Positions 10,887 through 23,895 of a DNA stretch of 64,000 bases are shown one piece after another. The notes under the pieces were generated by a model that had not been told where the DNA came from, did not search any database, and saw nothing but the letters and a program-made list of their open reading frames with translations. The DNA comes from Neolentinus lepideus HHB14362 ss-1 (taxonomy: Eukaryota; Basidiomycota; Agaricomycetes; Gloeophyllales; Gloeophyllaceae): NCBI GenBank assembly GCA_001632425.1, contig KV425614.1:136224-200223 (forward strand). The letters are read 5' to 3'. Numbering within the stretch: the stretch's first letter is position 1; every line of letters begins with the position of its first letter. The position numbers and the translations under genes are program-made.

Positions 10887-11845
10887 TTGCTTGCGGTTGT
10901 TCCAATGGCAAGCCTGCACTGGTCTCCTCGTCTCCACGATCGCTGAGAGTACGCGTCTTATCGAACTTAGCTGTGTATATTTTTCTAACGTCATCCCACA
11001 CGTCCAGTCATCCTCCTGCTCCGACTATACGCACTGTACCAGCTCAACAGACGCGTCCTCTTCTTCATGTTAGCCGCATTTATCGTCTCCGTCGGCGCAG
11101 CAGCGACAATTTTGGGGCTCGTCCTCGTGCGCGTGTCCGGTACGTTTTTCCTCCCGTTTTCATCCTTTACTGCTTCCCCCCATCTGATTTCACATACAGC
11201 GCACTCGCAACTCCTTCCCGGGGTACCCTTCTGCCTCCCACTCGACGTGCCGTCGTGGTTCTACACCTTCTGGATACCCCTGCTCGCGTTCGAGAGTCTG
11301 CTATGCGGACTCGCACTGATCAGAGCGTTTGGTTACTTTAGAGCTCGGCCGACCATGTTCCAGAGCGGGAGATACATCGTAAATATTCTAATCAGAGATT
11401 CGGTGATTTATTATCTCATGTGGGTTCCCATTTTTAAATTTTGGGGGGAGAGAAGAAAGGCTGACTGGGTGCACCAGTGTGTTCGCGACGTATTTTGCCA
11501 ACCTGGTTATCTTCCTGACTGGAAGTGTACGTATGCCTGCACCAACCACACTCTGTACTAATTTTTCGTTTCTTACAGCCCGGCGTGCTCGAGTCCGGGA
11601 TCGGCTTCGCTATGGCGATGTCGTGCGTCATGGGCTCGCGTCTTTGCCTCAATATCCGGGACGTGCCCTACGAGATCGAGGACTCGACCGTGTCACAAGT
11701 GAACCTGACGGGGGTCTCGCGGAGCAGGAACGCGGTGTCCCACGGGACGACGAATATTGTGGTTAATGGCTCGTGTGCGCTCACGGAGTATGAGCTCGTC
11801 GAGTTGAGAAGTATGAGGGTGAAGAGAAACTCTTTAAACGCATAG
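10887..11845 (+). pseudogene. 5'-truncated DUF6533-like seven-helix membrane protein
   Basis: Five exons connect in frame: 10887-10948, 11008-11139, 11200-11419, 11478-11526 and 11579-11845. The product has the basidiomycete DUF6533-type layout: a helix ending TGLLVSTIAEIILLL, the motif RLYALYQLNRRVLFF, then further helices (AAFIVSVGAAATILGLVLV; SWFYTFWIPLLAFESLLCG; the helix around DSVIYYLIVFATYFANLV; GIGFAMAMSCVMGSRLCL) and a hydrophilic tail. The first two or three helices and the start codon are not found upstream, so the gene is either 5'-truncated or has unrecognised upstream exons. A GT-AG pair also allows a 6-base TTGCAA exon near 10830, which I do not consider established. The function of the family is unknown. 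The splice sites look intact, which argues for a recent loss of the 5' end. Confidence 0.6.
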
Positions 11846-14301
11846 GTGTATCATCCTGACTAGGATTGACTGTCAGAGCGGTTCTTGCTGTCTTGTCTAA
11901 CATCGCTTGTATAATTAATTTGCACTCCTATACTATACTCCTTAGTGTATCGAGCTATGAACTGCAATGATGGACCCTCGAAAGCTCTACAGAACAATAA
12001 TGAGTCGGATGTACGCAGGGCAATCTACACACATTCATACACGGCCGAGTCTGATCATGTGCCGTATACACCTGAAGAGACTTGGAACCTGCTTAGGGAG
12101 GATCCTCTTACGTTTACTTATTAATATTCCGGAATCTACCAACTTATGACCCTGAGATGAGATGTGCGGCCACCTAAGGCTGTATCTGCGGTGGTGGTCC
12201 CCTAGTCCCTACTTGGCAAGCATAATCCTATATTTAGTCTCCATTACATTGAGTATGTAGGCACCAGTATATTCGGAAGACAGCGCACTCCATCTCACGG
12301 CAGACACGGCCGTGAAATTGCTCTACCAATATTCTCACCACTGAGCCAGGACTACTTTTCGTTGTGGTCAAAAGAACATGTTGCAAGGTTATTGGCGCTG
12401 ATTGAGAATGTGATTGATGTTGTTAACTTTCAAGTCCGTCCTCCTTGAACCCACTTGCTGCATGATCCGTTGGAACCCCATATCCCTTGCCTGCGATCGC
12501 GTAGACAATTTGAGCCTCCTACGCCATTCAGGGTTATACGGAATTCCCTATGGATTGATATAGATAGGTACTGTAAAATTTGCCAAACTGAATCATGCGA
12601 AGATATGAAACAGCAAGGACGAAAACAATGTACGGATAATTAAACGACTCGGGGACGAAGAAATGCCGCCGAGAAAGGAGAGCAAGATGACTCTCCTGTT
12701 AGAGTTGACACCGTCTTACCTCCCGATCATATTTCGCGTGTGCCTTCACCAGGCTTATAGCCTTAAATTTCACTGAAGGGTTTGTCCATTTAGGGCGCTG
12801 CATGCGGCGTATATCTATATATTAAACATGCAGGCCTTTACCTTGCGACTAGCAAGGTATTACTGGGTGTGTGAGAATTAAATTTGAATTTCACACTTAT
12901 TTGTCTCTATTTTTTCTCTTCCTTCTTTCGGCATCTGACGCCACATTCACTGTCACCATCATCCGTTCTGCTACTCTACCTCCAACAAGCTCAAGCACCA
13001 TTATCTCTACTCATCAATTACTTAGGATGAAATTAGTATGCATTCTGTCCCACCACTTTTATGTCCTTTTGTCCAGTTCTTCAAGTCACTCATCTTCCTG
13101 TATCAAATATGGGTCATGATTTTGCTTGAAAATGTCTATGTTGAAATCCCTGAGGAGCCAAATGGTCTCTTGCCCTGCACTCTGTGATAGAGCATCATAG
13201 AAATTGAACAAACTCTGCTTCCCTGTGGGTGGTCTGGCTACATACGGCAAGGTTTGCCCTTGTGCTCAATAATCTGGGTGGAGCTGTATATAAGCCTGCC
13301 ACAAAACTGGACGAAGAAGAATCAATGTTGCTCATCATAGCCCCAGAAAGAAACAAAAGACTAAGGCATAGTAAAATCTTGTAGCTACGACATGTAATCG
13401 ATTTCACCATATATACTATCCACTCCATAGTTCAACTTCACGAATATATACTGAGGTCTCAGGTCGGCCGTGGGCAATCACCCAAAGATGTCGCAAGGTA
13501 CACGCCCTGCGCGGACGGTGCAGGCGCTTCTCGAGTAACGTAGGCTAGTGCATATTTCCGATGCATGCTAGGGAGTCCTCCCTTCCGCCCGTTTAGGAAA
13601 CGACAGTTACCTGATTCAGGGGGGCTCGTGCCGACGCAATGGCACCACGTGCGCATTGTGACGGTCGCACCGGCACACACCGGCTGGCTCTTTTGCACTG
13701 TGTCGTTTTATCTTCCTCGTCTGTAATATGCTTTAGACTACTGCTCTGTGGCTTAATTTATGTATCTATCCAACCTCAAATGTCTGATAATCCACTTACC
13801 ATACCGAAAATTGGCTCAGATCAGTGGTATCAGTGGTATCAGTTTAAACTTCGATATGAGTCTGCGAGATTTCCAAGTTACACTTTCTCGTGAAGTCGAA
13901 AAGGGGAATGATGTTAACATATTCATCAGCAGCTGTGGAATAGGAAAATCAGCGCTTTTTTACACCCTACTCGTAGCTGCAAGATGCAGGAGGAGTCTGC
14001 CGACGTGCGGCATCGGCCACCCATTGTGTTGGTCACTGACCTCCTCTTTGAGATGGAGGCATGTGCTGCTTATACCTTTTCCGGATGATGAACTGAGTCA
14101 AGGGAGGCTTCTAAGGCGCGTAAATGAAACCGGTACAAGTCTCCATTAAAGACAGTTGCTCGCCTACTAAGTCTTTTTTAGGAGACGCCTACCAAGTCTA
14201 GCCTTAACGTTGATCTGCGGGTCTTTGGACACTGTCGCCGGCGACCGTCACGGCGGCAGCTCTTGTACGACGATGTGGCCACATCTTCCACTGTCCACAC
14301 C
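11846..14301. other. Gene-poor stretch
   Basis: Only short frames without family features are present. A tRNA A-box-like string on the minus strand near 12325-12365 lacks a matching B-box. A TATA-like tgtatataagcc occurs near 13290, but no gene follows it. Confidence 0.4.
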
Positions 14302-15328
14302 AGACCGGCCTAAATTAGACCGGTAATCAATTGTTTTTGTACTTTCAACCGGTAAGTGGTCAAATAAGGTCGAAACAGGTTTCGACTGAAAACCGGTCGA
14401 AATTACGATCTGGGCACTTGGTACGATGAATGGTCGAAATTTGTCTGTTGATGCAACACGGCTATCGTGGGAATGCCAGTATCGGACTTAAGAAATGGAC
14501 GCGTGAGGACACACTCTTGTTCATCTTGCCTCTGCCTGCCATCCGTGACACCTTGCAGCTCTACGGCCATCTCATTCCTCTTTGCTGCGACTCTCGTAGA
14601 GTGTCTAGTATGCAGGTATGTTGTGTCATTCATGATTTACCTTTGCTCATCAGGTCTATGCACAGAGACCAGTCGCACTGGACATGACGGGTCATGTGCT
14701 TATGGGTATGTATGTATACTCTAGCCATTTCTCTTGAGCTCCCTGATATGGTGAACTTATGCTTATGGACCCAGAAGCCCTTTAGCTGCCTCGTGATATA
14801 TTGTGAGTATATACAAACATTGTAACCTGTTTTACTGATCTTCAAGTACTAATCATAGGATGGCCAATTTCTACCGTAGATACAAACCTCGGGGACTCTG
14901 TAAGTGTGATGTCTACCTCATGCTAGCTAATGACAAACATATAGGGGTACTTTCTGCGGGGGGAGGCTGGGTTGTTTAAGGGCTCGGACTTAAGCCTGAG
15001 GTTCAGGCTCTAGTAGATGAGGGTTGGGATGTCGGGATGTATGTATTGACCTGTACATGTACATTGTATACCCAATGCATGGCTTTTCCTATATACAAAT
15101 TGGCTGGAATATCAGGAAGCGATAGGTTGTACATGAACAGATCAAAATAGACTGCTGAACGGTCGAATCCAGCCAAATCCCGCCGTTTTCGCACCGGCCG
15201 AAACTACTCATTTGCCGGCCTAATTTGATTCGGTAATTTCGTACAGTTAAAGGTTCACTTTCAACCAGTTGACGACTGGAATTCATCCGTTTAGTGGTCG
15301 GAACTGTCGGTCGAATTTAGGCCGGTCT
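14302..15328. mobile_element. Putative non-autonomous DNA element with ACCGG-rich ends
   Basis: The 15-base sequence agaccggcctaaatt at 14302-14316 is exactly inverted at 15314-15328. Just inside each end, motifs ACCGGT, GACCGG, GGTCGAA and CAACCGG/CCAGTTG recur over 100-150 bases. The total span is 1.03 kb with no transposase. No convincing target-site duplication is visible. The layout resembles a MITE-like element with iterated subterminal motifs. Confidence 0.55.
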
Positions 15329-16656
15329 CACGTACCCAGAGTTCACGCATATATGTTGAGTGAAAGCTGTCAGTGTGCAGTCGGGAGACGTATGTTCAAG
15401 CCAATGATGTTCATGAAGTGCTTTAACACAAACCATTGCTTTTCATTATTGACTCTTTCGGACCAAGTATCATACCATATAAGTTTCGGCTGTAGAACTA
15501 ATATTTCTGGTCTATTGTCACATCAAGTATAGTAAATTCTACCCAAAATGAAATAAATGTATGGGCTATGATTGGCTGAGAAGCCATGGGTTATGGAGTA
15601 TTACAGCAAGATGGGTTGTCACACAAATTAATTAGGAACCAACTTGGTGGACGTAAAAATGTATGGGTTAGAACAGAGTATGGGTTATTAGAGAGATGGG
15701 TATGAGAGAGTCGACTGTAGATGAAGACGTTCTCGAGACTGAGTATTGAATATCAAAGCGGAGAGGGAGAAAGGGCACTTCATCCCGCCGACTGCGCCTA
15801 GACTCTGATAAGTAAACCACACTGGCGGAGGAAGGTAGGTGCAGAACGAGGAGGCCCGCTTCGGTTAAATATGGTAAAATTTCGTACACAATCTAGACGA
15901 CGAACACAGCCGAGGTAGAATAGAAACTAAACGCTCAATGTACTAGGGTAACAATAATGACAGCTCCAATTCACCCCCACTCCTCTCTCTAAACTCTCCG
16001 CCCACACCCATGCAAAATTGTACCGTCTCTGGTAAGGACATTGCGCTCCACGTCACCGAGCAACCAGTTGCGCACTCCAGCTGAGACGCCACCTCGCTCT
16101 GGGACGCGCTGTAGGCTCCTGCGAGAACATAGATAATAGTCGCAGGGGGACAATAATGCGCGTCCGGAAATGAGTTGGGAAAACCAGGCGCGGCACGCGA
16201 GGAGAATTTATAGGGAGATCACGTGGACGCGTGATCGTGCACGTTGATTGGGCCAGTCGGCTCTTATTTAGGGCAGGTCCGCCTCCTAAACACGATGTGG
16301 CGCGACTCGTTGATAGACCTCAAACTCTGCGGTCATCTCAAGAGGCTATACATTCTCTAACGTCGGAGAGGTGTAGTGCCGCTCATAGGGTCATATACCC
16401 GTGCTGGTCCGACCATCGCAACGCTTCCTTGCAGCAAAGCATGCTCTCAGGTACTTAACATAGCAGCTCGGCATTTAACTGGTGGTCTTTGGATTCCAAG
16501 CCAGTCATAACCTATAGACTCCCGCTACTCGTTTTTTGGTGCAATCCAATCATACAACAGACAAGATCCAATAGACCCTTGCAATAAAGCAATTAATAAA
16601 TTAGCCCTCTTTCCTTGCTTTCACATTCGGCCAGGGCGCAAATTTATGCTCTGCGT
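15329..16656. other. Gene-free stretch downstream of GH128 gene
   Basis: No coding or RNA feature could be supported. The part nearest 16656 presumably holds the 3' UTR and terminator of the minus-strand GH128 gene. Confidence 0.4.
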
Positions 16657-17695
16657 TTAGGGACCCGACTTGTACCTCTGTCCCACAACCGTCAAGCTGC
16701 CGTCCGAGTTGTACAGCGCCGAATTAGGAGCGGCCGTGACCGCCCCAGAGTCGTTCGACTGCTCGAGCGCCGTCGACGTCGCCACAAAGTAGCTGTACCT
16801 GCAAAGCCATCACCGTATCAGCTAAATTTCCACGAAGGTAGGATGGGCGCGTACAGAGACACATAGCTCGCGCCGTTGAGGAAGCTCATTGCCTGGTCGA
16901 GGAAGTTCGCCTGGTCCTGCGCGCTACCCGCCGTGAGCGCGAACTCGGTGATCACGAGGTTCGTGTTCGGGTAGCGCGAGTGCGCGGACTCGATGTACGA
17001 CTGGAACTCCGAGAAGGACGGGCCGTACCCTGCGTCACGCGTTAGAACCCCCGCCGGTACTAATTAAGAGGGCGGAACGTACAATGCAGGTTGATATAGT
17101 CGTAGTAACACCCCGAGCACGCAGAGATGAAGCTGTCGAGCCAGCTGAGGCCCTGGCCTGAGCTAGTCGAGCTCGACACGGCCGGCAGCGCCTTCTGGAT
17201 TTGAAGCGGGTTGATATGTTGTTGGTACCACGAGGCGGCGTCGGTCGGGGAGATGCCGTTCAGGTCGGGCTCGTTCAAACTAGCGTGCGCGGGATGGTAG
17301 AGATGAGATAGGGTCAGGACGAGAAGGGGGAGGGAAATATATACCTGAAGACGGTGTTCCACCCGCCGCTCGACGCGCGGCTCGCGAGGTCCGCGATGGG
17401 GGAAGAGGAGCAGTCCGTGCAGCGCTGCGTGCCGATGAAGTTGAAGTTTCTACACACTCGCCGCATCATTAGCGTCTGTAAGGGATGGACGAAAGAGGGA
17501 GAAGACGCACTCGGAGTTGCCTGGGCGGTACGTCTCCCAGTTGTAGATCCAGTTGACGCCCTGGCCGGTGGAGGTCTGCAGCGTGTTCGGGTTGAGTGCG
17601 GTGTTCTCGTTGTACCACGGCCACGCGGCACCGCGTTTGTCGGCCATGGCGAGAGGCGCGAGGAGGAGCAGAGAAGTGAGGAGGGTGCGGGACAT
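16657..17695 (-). CDS. Secreted glycoside hydrolase family 128 (endo-beta-1,3-glucanase-type)
   Basis: Five exons on the minus strand: 17695-17511, 17449-17345, 17279-17083, 17029-16855 and 16798-16657. They total 804 bases, 267 residues plus stop. The N-terminus MSRTLLTSLLLLAPLAMA is a signal peptide. GH128 (Asl1-like) landmarks follow in order: KRGAAWPWYNEN, a GVNWIYNWETY strand, NEPD with the general acid Glu at residue 100, INLHWYGPSFSEF, and LVITEFAL with the nucleophile Glu near residue 191. The C-terminal part contains SYVSLYSYFVA and ends GQRYKSGP. Both catalytic residues are present and the length is usual, so the enzyme is probably active on beta-1,3-glucan, in cell-wall remodelling or glucan degradation (family knowledge). 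Introns are 53-65 nt. A TATAAAA lies upstream. Neighbours are repeats, so there is no functional cluster. Confidence 0.9.
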
Positions 17696-17750
17696 CTTTA
17701 CGGTGCCGAGGACGGTGGGGATGGTGAATTCATATTGCAGATTTTGCAGG

Positions 17751-17757
17751 TTTTATA
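17751..17757 (-). promoter_or_regulatory. TATA box of GH128 gene
   Basis: The minus strand reads TATAAAA here, about 56 bases upstream of the ATG at 17695. Position and sequence fit a fungal TATA box. Confidence 0.55.
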
Positions 17758-17759
17758 CC

Positions 17760-18943
17760 AAGAGACGGGCCGACGACTCAGTAGGACCCAGGTGCATCTG
17801 ACAGCCCATCAAGCCCTCATTCTGAGTCGCATAGGTAGGCCCGAACAACCTGGAACATTGCATTGCCAGATTGGTTGCCGACGAGAGAGTATTTGCCGAC
17901 AATACAATCAAGGGAAAGGCCAAGCACCGAAAAAAGATTAATTCGCTGCACTGCCCACCGAATTTCAGGTTTCAAGGCCTTTATGGGCATGTCCACGGAG
18001 GTTTCGTAGTAAACGTTCGCAGCAGGCGCCCATGCGTGCCGATGGCGACCATGCGGGCAGCGAGGATCTCGGGACAGTCGGCTGATCAAGAAGCCTTTGG
18101 ATACAAAGCAAGGCTGCGTGTGCTGTCAGTCTTGCCTAAGGAGAATCACAGCGGAGGCGAGCCGAGCGCTCTCTGGACCTGATCTCCTGATACAACATAA
18201 TCATTGCATGCGTGGACAATTCAGGTAGCCGAAAGGGTATTCTAGTCTCTTGAATAGTAAGTACCTCACATCTAGCATGGATTTCCGCTCGCCACCGGGG
18301 GGGTTGAGAGCGAGCCGCAGGTATGGCCTCTATCCAGTATTCTGGTCGCTTGGACAAGTTGCAAGGTCTTTGGTATTGCCGCGGAGGTGCACAATTGCTC
18401 GTTGGGACACCAGACTAACCGAGACCGAAACATGCGGGGCTGGCTATTTGCTGCGATTGGGTGATGATGGAAACTTTGACGGCGGAGACGGAGTGGAAAT
18501 GATGAGAAAGAGCCGTTGATGTCCGAGGCGACATCGTGACAGGCACAGCCACATCTATCCAGGCCGCAACGCTCGCGAACTCAAATATATATATTATATG
18601 ATCTATGAAATTTGGAGAGCCTGTAAGTTTATGCACAGACTTACCGACGGTTAGACGATCGCTAGGACATGTTACTTTCAAGCTCGTATCTACAGCCGCA
18701 ACCCTGACAACGTTCAAGAGTCTTTGAGCAGAATTGTGAAGTGTCCGTATGATTTGGCTATTCTCGATTATAATTCGTAGAAGTAAAAGGGATCCCCATG
18801 AGCGAGCTGAAGAAGCCTTGGCCTGCTAGTCAATACGCAGTGGCATAAAGAAGCGCGCTCTTGACGTGCCAGATAATTGTAAGTCAGCTATCCTTCTCTA
18901 TTATATTGGGTCCTGATGGGTCCTGACTAGAATAATGGGAAGA
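17760..18943. other. Upstream region of GH128 gene, otherwise unassigned
   Basis: No further gene is supported. The region may contain distal regulatory sequence for the glucanase gene. Confidence 0.35.
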
Positions 18944-19215
18944 ATACAGTAAACGCGCTGTACTGAGGGTCGACTAACCTGACGGAACCAAGCATCTTCA
19001 TTCGATAATCCAGTGAGTGCTGCTTTCCGGTGATGCGAAATGCGCGCAGATCAAATTACGAAGGCATGTAGACCCTCCGAACCTCACCGTCAACAATTAA
19101 TATTGAACATGGCTTGGGTACGTTTTCGAGAGGCTATTCATCGCTGTCCTGGATTTATCAGCGCTAAACCTCACCGTGTCTTTCTCAGCAACCTGCGTGA
19201 ATGTGTTGATCGTTA
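18944..19215 (+). repeat. Unclassified repeat R1, copy 1 (partial)
   Basis: Shares with the copy at 24346 the ordered landmarks gctaacctgatggaacc-type, aagcatcttcatt, ccagtgagt, ctgctttccggtgatg, cgaaggcat, then gtttatcagcgctaaa and a tgtctttctcag segment. It is shorter than the other copies and lacks the pyrimidine-rich half. Confidence 0.65.
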
Positions 19216-21670
19216 CTAACTCTTACCGCACAGCCATCTCACCCGAATTCCGCCACTTTGCCACGCCATCGTCGCCTCCTCTGGCGTCCCTTTGGCCATC
19301 CCCCGCCCATCTCGGGAGCTACCTGTCGCGGTCTCGTTTAAAGCACGCTAGCTTGCGCTTTGCCCTCATCCCGTCATCTGACCCGTCTTTCAATCTTTGC
19401 TCTTCCAGCCCTCATAAAGTCGTCGCTCCCCCTGTCATCATTTCCCCGCTCTCGCATCTGCTGTTCATGATTCACTCGTCTGCTGTTATTTTTGACGCTT
19501 GGATGGCCACAGACATGCTCGAGTCGCATCACATTTACTAGTATACCTCTTTGTTCACTTGTATCGCTGGCATTACGTGATTCGGTTCTTACCCCGCTCT
19601 TGCATGCCCTTGTTAGTGACACCTGCATAAGGATGACATCGTTTGACAGAGAGGTGAATAGGGAAGATGTGGGAGAGCTTTCGTGATGAGAAACAAGAAA
19701 ATGAGGTGCGTCACGCTTACTATTCACCTTCTAATGGATGGCATGTGATGCATCGATCTTGCCGCACGTTAGTACACAAACTGACTGCTGGTGAGGACAC
19801 TGCCCACCGCATTCACGTTTATTTGCTCAGGAGCCCATAAAGTAGAGCACTTCTGATGATTGATGACAGGTACCCCTCCGATTTGGAGTGCGTTATGCAG
19901 CGAGACAGCCCAGACTTCCACTGTCAGGTACTCAACCTCTTTATCTCGCCGTCCTCCTATCTTCCTGGCATCCAGACTGTCAACCCACGCTATCAACTCC
20001 TGACGATATACAACCATGACTACCGGAACACTCCCACTCAATCACGCTCGGTAGTTACTGCACTCTTTCGTCTGTCTCGTCTTTCTGTCGAACTTCGGCT
20101 AGGTTTCCCAGACCACGTTTATCAGTCGTCTCAACAAAGGTAAGGGTGGACCGCTTTGTGTACGCTCATCCCAGCCTGCGCCGTGTTCCAGCTCGTCGCT
20201 ACATTTGTGTCATTTTCGGCCGTTGATGTCTGGCTCATAGAACACTTCCGGTTGCACTCCGAAACGGTCGTCTGCATGCTTGCAATATGCGACTCTATCG
20301 AGTAAGAGGCTAGCACTGTAGAATAAACCTCTAAGGCGGCAGTTATGGAGCAGAGGCGTTCGTTCATCACGCCCAGTCAGATAGAGAGGAATGCTAACGC
20401 TTTCTCGATGAAGCGTCGTCAAACCGGTTTTCTTAACGAGACGGGTTCCGTTCTTGGTTACTGCTGTACCTCGACTCGTCCACAGGTGGTTGATCCCGAG
20501 GTATCAAACACCACTCCCATCGTGCGCCGGCTTGTCTGTCGCCCATTGAGGTACATTGACATGGAATATTAGATATATGTGCAATCTCGTGAGTCGTAAC
20601 CTACAATTTACATTTCTATTTCCTGTCTCCCACGCAATCATGGTATGCATGAGAGCGCATCCGTGGCGACTGTAGGCCTTGCGGTCATGGCGATCGCATA
20701 CCCACGTATGCGTGAGTGCATCCTGCGCTGTAACACCAGCCACGAGAATATCCCTAACTACATCTTATGTGCAACTTCATCGTTTTCTTACTGCACGGTC
20801 TAGCGTGATCATTCTTGACCATTTAATTTCATTTTTTTTGCATTTGACTGGTCTGAAAACCCTGGCTGATAACCTTCAAGGCGGTCCATTTTACCGCACT
20901 CTTCCGGCTGCGATATAGTGAGTACACCAGCGTTGAGTTGCGATCTACCACCCCATGTTAAGATTCTCTGCTTTACCGGACTCTCTTCGATTTCTTCTGG
21001 ACACATGAGGCCTTCAGATTCGTTTCTAGAGAATCAGTCAATACATAGGATGCATTCCGCCTCTCGTTTTACCGGATGCTCCTGGATAAGCTTCGTGTCT
21101 GTAGCCTCCGCAGAGCACCATTGGTGACACAGACACGCAACGTCGCGGAGATCCTTGAATTCTGCCAAAATCATCTAAAGCAATTATATGGTTGGGTTGA
21201 TTCTTCGTAGTCCGGAGTCCAGGCAACGTCTGCGAGGTGGCCGGATTGATTCCTTCCGTTGAATGGAGAAACACAGAAAACGGCCGCACTAATCGAGTTG
21301 TCGTTCAGTTCCACAGGCCTACAGTTAACCGGTTGTTGATCCTGCATTCGCATGACGAGATGGGAAGGCTTCCTTGAGTTTGCCAAATATGTCTTGCTGT
21401 CGTTTATCGGTAACTACAGCTCTTTTTTCCAGGATCAAAGCAATGACCCATTAAACTGCAGTGAGTTACAGAACTGGATCGACAGAGGCGAATACGCCTT
21501 GAGCACCAATGCATTAATGAATTTGTCTAGATTAAAAAAATGATCATAAACGTATCACAAAATGATACTTTCTCGTCCTCCGTAAAGTATCTGAAACTTT
21601 GATGTCATCCCCATTTCCTGCCCAGCCCCCGATACGTATCGTCATTCTCATCGTTGTCTCCATTACGGCC

Positions 21671-22676
21671 CTATGTCTCGTCCTCAGGCCAGTTCGGACC
21701 GTACTCAGATCGCCAGATCTCAATCACTGTCTTTAGTACCTCTTCTGAGACGTCCTTCCACGTTCCATCCTTCTTCTCATGCTCTTCAAATTCTTCAACG
21801 TCCCAGACAGCGAAGCGGTCTCCAGCCCACGCGCCGCGGTGGAAATCTCCTTCATAGCGCATAGAAGTCGATGGGTGGGAGGACCAGCAGATCTGGGAAA
21901 GGAGGACATCGCCGAGGTGGATAGCATCCGCGACGGTGTCTAAGAGTTTGGAAGAGCGAACATATTACTTCTTGGATAGATTGCAAAGAACCCATTTTCG
22001 TTCGCGGTAGTAGCTGTCAGGATATCGGAATCCATAATCTCCTAGAAGTCCTGGGTACGCCAATAAAATGAAAGCTCCTCTTTCATTCCATGGTAAACGC
22101 CTTAAGACGTCCAGATTCCGGTTGGAACGATAAGTGCAGCGCTTCCACAAAAATTCAGAGAAGGTTTCAAAGCCCCTGGATCTCTGCATCTCTTCGGGGT
22201 TGAGCAAGCCCTCGGGCAAATTTGTGGAATGCTCCCCAATGAATATCAAACGTTGGCCTTCACACCGCACCGGGGGTTTCCAGGCAAGCTCCAAAACTCG
22301 GGCGATACCGACTACCCACAACGCACTGTTGGCAATGCATAGGCAGGCTACATCTTCGAGGCAGTCGAGTTCGGAAAATATCATATAGAGGAGCTCTGGT
22401 GGTATGTTGAGATGGCTTAAGTAACCGCCTAGGCGACTCCTGCGGAAGGTCAGGTTGTGGAGGGCAGGCAGAAGTATCATTGTACCTTGTGGCACGCCGT
22501 GAAATCTTGTCATTAAGTGCATCTAACTCGAACTCGAATTCGATTGCATAGGGAAGCAATGTCGTCAAGAGCCAACTGCTGACGCTTCCAGTATAACTGT
22601 AAGGCATAAATTCTCCCAACTTGCCATATCCTGTGCTTTCTCTCGCATCAAGATTGACGCTAGAGAAGGGTGCCAT
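21671..22676 (-). pseudogene. F-box-like gene, copy with premature stop
   Basis: This is the mirror copy of the gene at 36768-37773, base for base the same length (1006), with exon 1 22676-22486, intron 22485-22440 and exon 2 22439-21671. A TAA at 21967-21965 replaces the GAA codon found at 37477-37479 of the sister copy. It truncates the protein about 98 residues early, just after CNLSKK. The frame downstream of the stop remains open to the same C-terminus (EIWRSEYGPNWPEDET). The F-box itself is untouched, so a truncated protein could still be made; I treat it as a pseudogene because the C-terminal third is lost. Confidence 0.8.
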
Positions 22677-23619
22677 CAGTGCCTGAATTCAGTAAAACTT
22701 GGCGCTCTGTAGTACTCACAACGCCCAAAATTGACCCATACCGAGTACTTTAGCTTTAAAGCGGGACAATGGGTTTTTCAGTTCGAGCGTTGAGGGTAGT
22801 TGAGAAGTGGTCCAGTTTTGGGTTCCGCGGCGAGTAAAAGGTTTCACTGTGTCACGTGATAATCACGACGTGATGCGCATTGCAGCAAAATTTGCAATTG
22901 TACAGCCCTATTCCAGCCGATGATAACCATGTCCTGGATTGTTTCTATATCCAACCTCAACTTACCCGGCAGCGGCGGTTCACGCACCTTGCCACCTCCT
23001 CTGTCGCATCGTGCCGCCCACGGACGTCGCTGTCTGGCTGCCTCGACCATTCGCCGTACACGTCCACGGTGGGCCACGACCAACCTGCCATTGAGTTCGC
23101 TACAGTCTATCGCGGCGGCTCACAGCGATCAGCGCGACGTTCGACTCTGGCTGCGTGCACCGCAGCGACAGCCTGCATGGATGGGAGGATATTTTTTGGC
23201 TGAGGTATATGAGAAAAGGCGAGGAAATGTACTTGCACTTGAGCTTAAATGCTGTGACACTTGGCCTGCGTGGCATCTCGACGTTGACGGGGCGCATGCT
23301 TCCCAAATATTTTGTTTATAGGTGTTCTGCGCCGCAAGATGCGACGCCCATACTTCCTGATCCAGAAGTAAGCACGTGGATGCCCTCACAACCGGGCAAG
23401 ACGCCTTCACCCAACCCATCACACCACCTCAACAATTCGCTCTCCCGCCTGTATCTCACTTCCATCCCCGCGTTTGACACCTTCCCCGAGACCTTCGAAC
23501 CGCTTTGCTTGTATGCGCGCAGCGATTCCGGCGGTCTTGGAGTTTCTTCGACCGCTCTACCCCCGTCATGTCCTTCTCATTGGTGCGTGCCGCAGGGACG
23601 GCGCAAATCAACTCTATTA

Positions 23620-23895
23620 ATTTCGTGAACTGCTTTGTGGCAATATGAGGCGAGTGTGGCCGCAGCACGAAGGTTATAAGATCGCTTTTGTAGGTGGAAT
23701 CATTTTCGTATTCTGAGCCTCGTTATTCTGTCTTATAGGGATTACACTCATAAGCTTTCTTTTAGGTCTGATATATATGTCGCAAGTCTTCGATAAATTG
23801 CACTTACTGCCCACCGTCTTTGGTTCTGTCTGTTGTCTGGATTGCCATAAGGTGAATTGTGCGTAGGCGTGTTGACTCCATGACGTAAGGTATCG
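23620..23895 (+). repeat. Direct repeat DR-a (partner at 25475-25790)
   Basis: The segment starting gtgaactgctttgtgg and containing atatgaggcgagtgtggcc, tagggattacactcat and ctggattgcc recurs in the same order and orientation at 25475-25790, where about 35 extra bases are inserted. A third, inverted copy lies at about 35580-35840 in the other arm. It abuts permease exon 9 sequence at 23895. Confidence 0.75.

Noticed and set aside
12325..12365. tRNA-like A-box on the minus strand
   Set aside because: No B-box (GGTTCRANYCC) at the right distance and no acceptor-stem pairing.
23155..23628. 157-codon frame in the IR2 arm
   Set aside because: The mirrored region at 35831-36229 has frame-shifting length differences, so the frame is not conserved.
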